From Candidatus Poseidoniales archaeon (GTDB lineage: Archaea; Thermoplasmatota; Poseidoniia; Poseidoniales; Poseidoniaceae): a stretch of DNA of 10,823 bases. The notes under the pieces were generated by a model. The model had not been told where the DNA came from, did not search any database, and saw nothing but the letters and a program-made list of their open reading frames with translations. The DNA is taken from NCBI GenBank assembly GCA_009887135.1, contig QXYA01000081.1:1-10823 (forward strand), read 5' to 3'. The translations under genes and the position numbers were made by a program. Of this stretch, positions 6,577 through 10,823 are shown in pieces. Every line of letters starts with the position of its first letter. Positions within the stretch are counted from its first letter, which is position 1.

Positions 6577-9500
6577 ATGGACGAAGCAGGCGTGTCAGGC
6601 CAGGTTTTAATACAAGTAATATTATCTCCATTTGACAATTCTCATGAAGCATGGAGCCACATTATAAAATCCATCGAATCCCACGATTATCTCGAGATTG
6701 GGCGTACAAGAGTACGGGCGATGAAAAGAGGGCCCGTCACCATTGATTCTGAACGAACAAAAAACATACTGCCATTGAGCTCCCGAACTCTTTCTCTCAA
6801 GCAGTCAAAGGAGGATGAGTTTCGGTTTGAAACAATTCCAGCACTCGATGATGCATATTCAGCGGTTGATAATTCCAACGTACGAAAGTGGTATGCAGAT
6901 ACTGAGGAAACAACTTCTTTCATCAAGTTATTACGGCTTTCCCAGATGTTGCTCTCTGCCCATTTGAATCGAAGCACTGTGAAGTCAGGTGGCGGAAATT
7001 ATTCCGATCCAGAGTTCATCATTACCGAGGCGCTCAAAGATTCTCTTGATATTCTTGAAAATTATGTGGATGAAGACTCTTCAAAAGAAGAACTGGCGGA
7101 ACACTGTAACAAATTAGAGGCATATGTTGAGGGGCGACTGTCAGAATTCAACACGGGTTTCCATTCCGAGACCGAAACCAATCCGAACATCACCTTGGGA
7201 CTTGATGAAATTTTCTTCGACCATTTCATTCGAGTCCCCGATCCCGAACAAATTAATCCAAAAGATTACAAATTCCAATCAACGCGGGATGATGTCCTTG
7301 ATTTACAACGAAAGGTTATGCACAACGCCATCAAATCTCTTTTTGCTTTGACTCGCCCAGGACACAAGGGAGTAGTACTTGCAATGCCCCCACTTCCTAT
7401 CAATTTGGAATTGGACCAATCGACTTCGACTCCATACGATGCAGTGCTCACACTTGCAAACCAGATGCTACCTGCCATTTCTGCTGAAGAGGAAGCACTG
7501 GGTGAAGTCAAAGCGGTCCTTGCAATCTGTGAGGAAAAGATTACCCTGAAATCACTTCTACATCACCCTCCTGCAGAGTTGATTGAAAAACTTGACAAGA
7601 TCATGTCGAAACATAATCTTGAACAGGTGATGGAGCAACAACTCCTACAATCAATCTCGGAGGTTCTTGAGCATGAAAAGGAACAAGGTTACGGAATAAA
7701 AGAAATTTATCGGGCTAGCGGCCAATTGAGGCGCAAACTTACTAATTTCACTAACAAAATGCAATCGCTGTACGATGATATCGAAGCACTTCGAGCAGGA
7801 AAGGATGCGAAATCAGATTATGAAGAATTGAATACAAAATGGGTGACAGCAAATACATCTTTGAGTGCAGTCGGAACCACCAAGACATCAATTGAAAAAG
7901 CCGACAAGTCTCTCCGTAAGGTTGAGCTTCTTATCCACGGGCTCAGTTCATTGTTGAAGAATAAGAAATCCAACATATCTACTGACGGCTCGGTCCTATG
8001 GCTCGGACTCGGCCAGGCTGGAAGCCAAATTCTTCGTGAATGCCTTATGTACTGTTTAGATAATCTCAACGACGCTCGGTGTTCTGCATTGGTTCGTGGT
8101 CTAGGGATTCATGACCAAAAACGGTTCAAACAGAACTTACTCAATCGTAAACACATTAACCCACAAGTTCGCGAGAATGCTGAGTTGGATTTGAAGTCCA
8201 TGTGTGATCAAAATCTCCACATACTTGCCATGAACCTTGGAGGGGAGGTAGACGATTTGGTCGCTAGCGATGCACCTGGATCATTTTTATGGGGCGATTC
8301 AGTAACAGAGTCCGAACACTCCTCTGTCCGAAGAAAAGCAATGAACACTCTAAAACTAGATCAAGACCAAGACGGTGCTGGTGGCAAAACAGGCATGGGG
8401 CGAGCCTATGGGTTTGCTCGCCAGTCAGAGATATTAGAGACATTGAATGAGGTTGGAAGAAAAGGTGGCCGTAGTCCGAACCATGTGATCGTGACCCACT
8501 CCTATGCGGGTGGCAGTGGAAGCGGTATGGTGCTTCCAGTTCTCCAGATGTTACGCCGCCAATTTGATTCTGAAACAATGATTTGGGTCATCTCAGTCGG
8601 CAAAGGAGCCTCAGAAGCAAAAGTGAGTGCCGATTTCAACACTCCTTTCATTATCAGCGACGTATTGCAAGCTCACTATGACGGGATTCATTCGCCGATG
8701 GATCCATTCACCTTGGGCGAATGGAGTTCTACTGTTTGGGCTTTAGGCGACCTTTACAAAGAAATGGAATTATCCTTGCTTGAGTTAAGCCAGATCCTTG
8801 GCTGGAGTAAGGCTGAACCCTTCATGATAACACTGCTGAAGTCATTGGGTGGACATCATCATAACAAAACTCGAAGAAAAAAGAGTTTTGATTTACTGAT
8901 TTCTTCCCCTATTTACAATGAACAAAAGAGGCTAGAACAGCCGGATAGCGATGCCATGCCCGGCGTAGCAGAATTACTAAAAATGCTTCCTAGTGATGAA
9001 GATGAGACTGAGGCATTCAACACTTGGTGCAGTGACTTTGATGATATGGGGCGTCGCCCTGCAACGAAATTCTGGTACAAATGGATTGAATGTATGTCCG
9101 ATCCCATTGGCACATTCATCATTGCAAAAGACCAAAGCAAAAAGACTGCAAGTTCGTCTGATGAAGATGATCATGCGTTTGCGCCAAACATCACGCTTGC
9201 CCACATCGAGTTGATGCTGAAGACAATTAAGCAAATCGTTCCAACTGCTTCACTGGATGAAGATGCTGGAAAGAAATTGAAGGTATTAGAGCCAGAAATG
9301 AAGATTTTGATGAACCCATTGGTCGCTCTCCTTAACCAGGAAACTGCTGAAAACCAAAAAGCGATTTACAATAAAATACAAGAGGCGTTCGACGCTTATT
9401 CTATGAAGCTTGAAAATTTCAATAAGATTCGAAGGGACTTGACAAAACGCGTTCAAGCACTGAGTAAATCGAGCAACGATCTCGGCGTCAAAAATATCAT

Positions 9501-10823
9501 TATTAGCAATGCTCATCTTGAGCGCGGTGTTAAAGGATCAGGCATCCCAGTCGAGGAAGCGACGTATACAGTGTACAATGCAGTTGTGTTTGATTTAATT
9601 ATGAACATAATCGGCTCGCAATTACCGTCAGATGATTATATCTCTGGGAAAATGGAGTATTTTGACCGCCAAGACCTGTCTAATCATACAAAACCTCCAA
9701 TGGTGGTTGGACTGATGGAATTATCCGATTCCGAAAGTTTGGGAGAAACGTTCCATGCTGATGGAAACCTACAAACCTCGCGGGAAGTATCAGATGCTTA
9801 TGCGAACATCTTCGTTTCTAAAACTGTGGACGGGACGATTCTAAACCCCTTCAGGGCCTCAGATTTCGAGATTGCAGGAGGGCCAATTTACCTCATGAAC
9901 TCACTTTTTGGAGTGCGCATGGAGTACATGCTACAGCACAATCCCTACACATTGATGGGTCAAGATGAGCCAGAGAAATTAATGCAACTCGCAGATTTAA
10001 TCTCCAGTCGATGGGGGGATGCAAGTTCAATTTTATTCAAATTGTCTTTCGCCAAACGTCAGAATCTCAACTCCCAGGGTTTTACGAACCTCCATTTTGT
10101 CAACATGCTGCGCTGGATCACCACCATTGACAAAGAGACTCTCAACTCCAATATTTTGGGCGGCCCAGTGCTCGAACACCTGGGAGAGTACCAGCGCGGT
10201 GAGACGCCGCAATTGGAACTGCAAGTTCTTCGTACATCAGTCGAAATTTCGAAGTACGCTAAAGACTCGGGGAAAGTTAATTTGAATTCGTTGGAAAAAG
10301 TCCTCCCTAAACTTGGTATTTGGACCGAGGAGGTTTTGGCAGCAATGTCTCCAAGTTATCTCCATTCCTTCTTGGTTTCTAGTTACCTCGATCGAGCTTC
10401 CGAGCAGTTAGAGGAATACAAAAAGGGTGAAGGTTCTGGGGACTGGAAAGAAGCGGCTGAAACCATAATTTATCTTCTCTCACAATGCTTTCAACCCGAT
10501 ACATCGTACAGTGGTACAAAGCCAGAAACTAAAGATGCTTTCGAGGCTATCACTCAAATTCGTCAACATTTCGGTGAGCTCTTCACCGAAACTCAATCAT
10601 ATCTTGCAGAACATGATTTGTCCCTGAGGTTTATTGTTGCTCCAAGTGACAACGATGACGATGAATTGCTTGTTTTACGCCTCCACCCGAAGATGCACCG
10701 ATATCTCTCAGTTATTCGAGATGCAACATCCGGGCCGTACGCCAAGGTTTTGCCATCGCAAAGTTTGGCTGGAAGTGTCGCAAGGTACATGTCGCCAGAT
10801 TCTCAGTCAGATGTGATTGGCCA
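6577..10823 (+). CDS. Giant tubulin/FtsZ-superfamily GTPase, C-terminus beyond the window
   Basis: The frame runs without a stop from ATG 6577 to the window end, giving at least 1415 residues (FtsZ is ~380, tubulin ~450). Residues 1-468 are a soluble N-terminal extension whose second half (~300-460) is helical and coiled-coil-like. The GTPase core follows: T1 GLGQAGSQ (477-484); T2 region AMNLGGE (551-557); T3 DGAGGKTGMG (599-608); T4 AGGSGSG (644-650, the family signature with Ser for Thr); strand S5 WVISV (670-674); strand S6 ending in SN (977-978); helix H7 with Y997-T-x-x-N1001, as in the tubulin guanine pocket; and T7 with D1030-x-x-D1033. Between S5 and S6 lies a ~265-residue insertion. 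Residues after ~1060 match nothing I know. The expected activity is GTP binding, with hydrolysis on self-association, in the cytoplasm. The Pfam Tubulin_2 family is the best guess for its home. The upstream ribosome-binding site is weak, and TTG 6502 in the same frame is an alternative start. Confidence 0.9.
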   Translation, partial: MDEAGVSGQVLIQVILSPFDNSHEAWSHIIKSIESHDYLEIGRTRVRAMKRGPVTIDSERTKNILPLSSRTLSLKQSKEDEFRFETIPALDDAYSAVDNSNVRKWYADTEETTSFIKLLRLSQMLLSAHLNRSTVKSGGGNYSDPEFIITEALKDSLDILENYVDEDSSKEELAEHCNKLEAYVEGRLSEFNTGFHSETETNPNITLGLDEIFFDHFIRVPDPEQINPKDYKFQSTRDDVLDLQRKVMHNAIKSLFALTRPGHKGVVLAMPPLPINLELDQSTSTPYDAVLTLANQMLPAISAEEEALGEVKAVLAICEEKITLKSLLHHPPAELIEKLDKIMSKHNLEQVMEQQLLQSISEVLEHEKEQGYGIKEIYRASGQLRRKLTNFTNKMQSLYDDIEALRAGKDAKSDYEELNTKWVTANTSLSAVGTTKTSIEKADKSLRKVELLIHGLSSLLKNKKSNISTDGSVLWLGLGQAGSQILRECLMYCLDNLNDARCSALVRGLGIHDQKRFKQNLLNRKHINPQVRENAELDLKSMCDQNLHILAMNLGGEVDDLVASDAPGSFLWGDSVTESEHSSVRRKAMNTLKLDQDQDGAGGKTGMGRAYGFARQSEILETLNEVGRKGGRSPNHVIVTHSYAGGSGSGMVLPVLQMLRRQFDSETMIWVISVGKGASEAKVSADFNTPFIISDVLQAHYDGIHSPMDPFTLGEWSSTVWALGDLYKEMELSLLELSQILGWSKAEPFMITLLKSLGGHHHNKTRRKKSFDLLISSPIYNEQKRLEQPDSDAMPGVAELLKMLPSDEDETEAFNTWCSDFDDMGRRPATKFWYKWIECMSDPIGTFIIAKDQSKKTASSSDEDDHAFAPNITLAHIELMLKTIKQIVPTASLDEDAGKKLKVLEPEMKILMNPLVALLNQETAENQKAIYNKIQEAFDAYSMKLENFNKIRRDLTKRVQALSKSSNDLGVKNIIISNAHLERGVKGSGIPVEEATYTVYNAVVFDLIMNIIGSQLPSDDYISGKMEYFDRQDLSNHTKPPMVVGLMELSDSESLGETFHADGNLQTSREVSDAYANIFVSKTVDGTILNPFRASDFEIAGGPIYLMNSLFGVRMEYMLQHNPYTLMGQDEPEKLMQLADLISSRWGDASSILFKLSFAKRQNLNSQGFTNLHFVNMLRWITTIDKETLNSNILGGPVLEHLGEYQRGETPQLELQVLRTSVEISKYAKDSGKVNLNSLEKVLPKLGIWTEEVLAAMSPSYLHSFLVSSYLDRASEQLEEYKKGEGSGDWKEAAETIIYLLSQCFQPDTSYSGTKPETKDAFEAITQIRQHFGELFTETQSYLAEHDLSLRFIVAPSDNDDDELLVLRLHPKMHRYLSVIRDATSGPYAKVLPSQSLAGSVARYMSPDSQSDVIG
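7981..9768 (+). other. Tubulin/FtsZ-like GTPase core of gene 7, including its insertion
   Basis: This domain covers residues ~469-1064 of the gene 7 product. Motif spacing follows tubulin more than FtsZ. T1 to T2 is ~74 residues (tubulin ~60, FtsZ ~24), T3 to T4 is ~42 (tubulin ~43), and the guanine-contacting Asn to the T7 Asp is 29 (tubulin ~23). The nucleotide contacts that can be matched by eye are Q480 (tubulin Q11), the glycines of T4, N978 (tubulin N206), Y997 (Y224) and N1001 (N228). The T3 loop, GAGG, is instead FtsZ-like. The mixture of tubulin-like and FtsZ-like features points to a separate branch of the superfamily. Confidence 0.85.
8683..9480 (+). other. Large insertion within the GTPase core, between strands S5 and S6
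   Basis: Residues ~703-968 separate S5 from S6, where tubulin and FtsZ have only short connecting helices. The insertion holds a helical part, a Gly-Gly-His-His-His turn (758-762) followed by a basic run (NKTRRKK, 763-769), acidic low-complexity stretches (SDEDET near 797; SSSDEDD near 875) and a final charged, coiled-coil-like helix (~920-965). Codons and composition match the rest of the gene, so there is no sign of a recent insertion. It is a candidate site for contacting partner proteins or membrane. Confidence 0.6.

Noticed and set aside
8371..8400. DGAGGKTG in gene 7 as a P-loop (Walker A) motif
   Set aside because: The first Gly of G-x4-G-K-T is missing (it is Gln 598), and the position fits the T3 loop of the tubulin/FtsZ fold.
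8851..8862. His-His-His run as a metal-binding site
   Set aside because: Three His in a flexible, basic, probably exposed stretch with no second ligand group nearby is weak evidence.
6577..10823. Calling gene 7 ordinary FtsZ, CetZ, TubZ or a eukaryotic tubulin
   Set aside because: Size, the long N- and C-terminal extensions, the S5-S6 insertion and the altered T4 and T7 loops do not fit any of these, and the neighbours are not division genes.
1..10823. CRISPR arrays, insertion sequences, tRNA or rRNA genes, rho-independent terminators, long repeats
   Set aside because: Reading through the window I found no spaced repeats, inverted terminal repeats, cloverleaf-like sequence or GC-stem-plus-T-run. 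Nearly all bases are coding.

Overview
The window is a dense, single-direction prokaryotic gene cluster: seven tandem + strand reading frames with almost no intergenic DNA. Four junctions overlap (three by ATGA, one by 8 bases) and the other two are 6 and 17 bases wide. Start codons include ATG, GTG and TTG, with purine-rich ribosome-binding sites placed inside the end of the preceding gene. GC looks mid-40s percent by eye. This fits a bacterium or an archaeon, and nothing here decides between them. I see no tRNA, rRNA, CRISPR, insertion sequence, terminator or promoter; the transcript very probably enters from upstream and leaves downstream.

Layout: (1) 1-216, the C-terminal tail of an unrecognised protein; (2) 213-1838, a four-helix membrane protein with a large cytoplasmic domain; (3) 1835-2911, a soluble protein with a possible Cys3His metal site; (4) 2908-4284, a second four-helix membrane protein of the same layout; (5) 4291-5529, a soluble protein with a Cys-x2-Cys-x5-Cys cluster; (6) 5522-6559, a soluble protein whose second half resembles a von Willebrand factor A (vWA) fold with a degraded metal site; (7) 6577 to the window end, a giant protein of at least 1415 residues.

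The key gene is number 7. It carries a recognisable tubulin/FtsZ-superfamily GTPase core, with a T1 loop GLGQAGSQ, a T3 loop GAGG, a T4 signature AGGSGSG, a tubulin-like guanine pocket (SN, then Y-T-x-x-N) and a T7 loop with D-x-x-D. The core is embedded between a ~470-residue helical N-terminal extension and a C-terminal extension of at least ~350 residues, and is interrupted by a ~265-residue insertion between strands S5 and S6. It is not an ordinary FtsZ, CetZ, TubZ or eukaryotic tubulin.

My working model is a membrane-linked tubulin-type GTPase machine: gene 7 as the nucleotide-driven, possibly polymerising component, genes 2 and 4 as inner-membrane anchors, and genes 3, 5, 6 and the upstream gene as soluble adaptors. 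It recalls the multicomponent membrane-remodelling system predicted around a divergent FtsZ-like family (Makarova and Koonin, 2010), which as I remember it includes a vWA protein. The component list here looks different, and most genes match nothing I recognise. The biological role (membrane remodelling, secretion, defence or other) cannot be decided from sequence alone.
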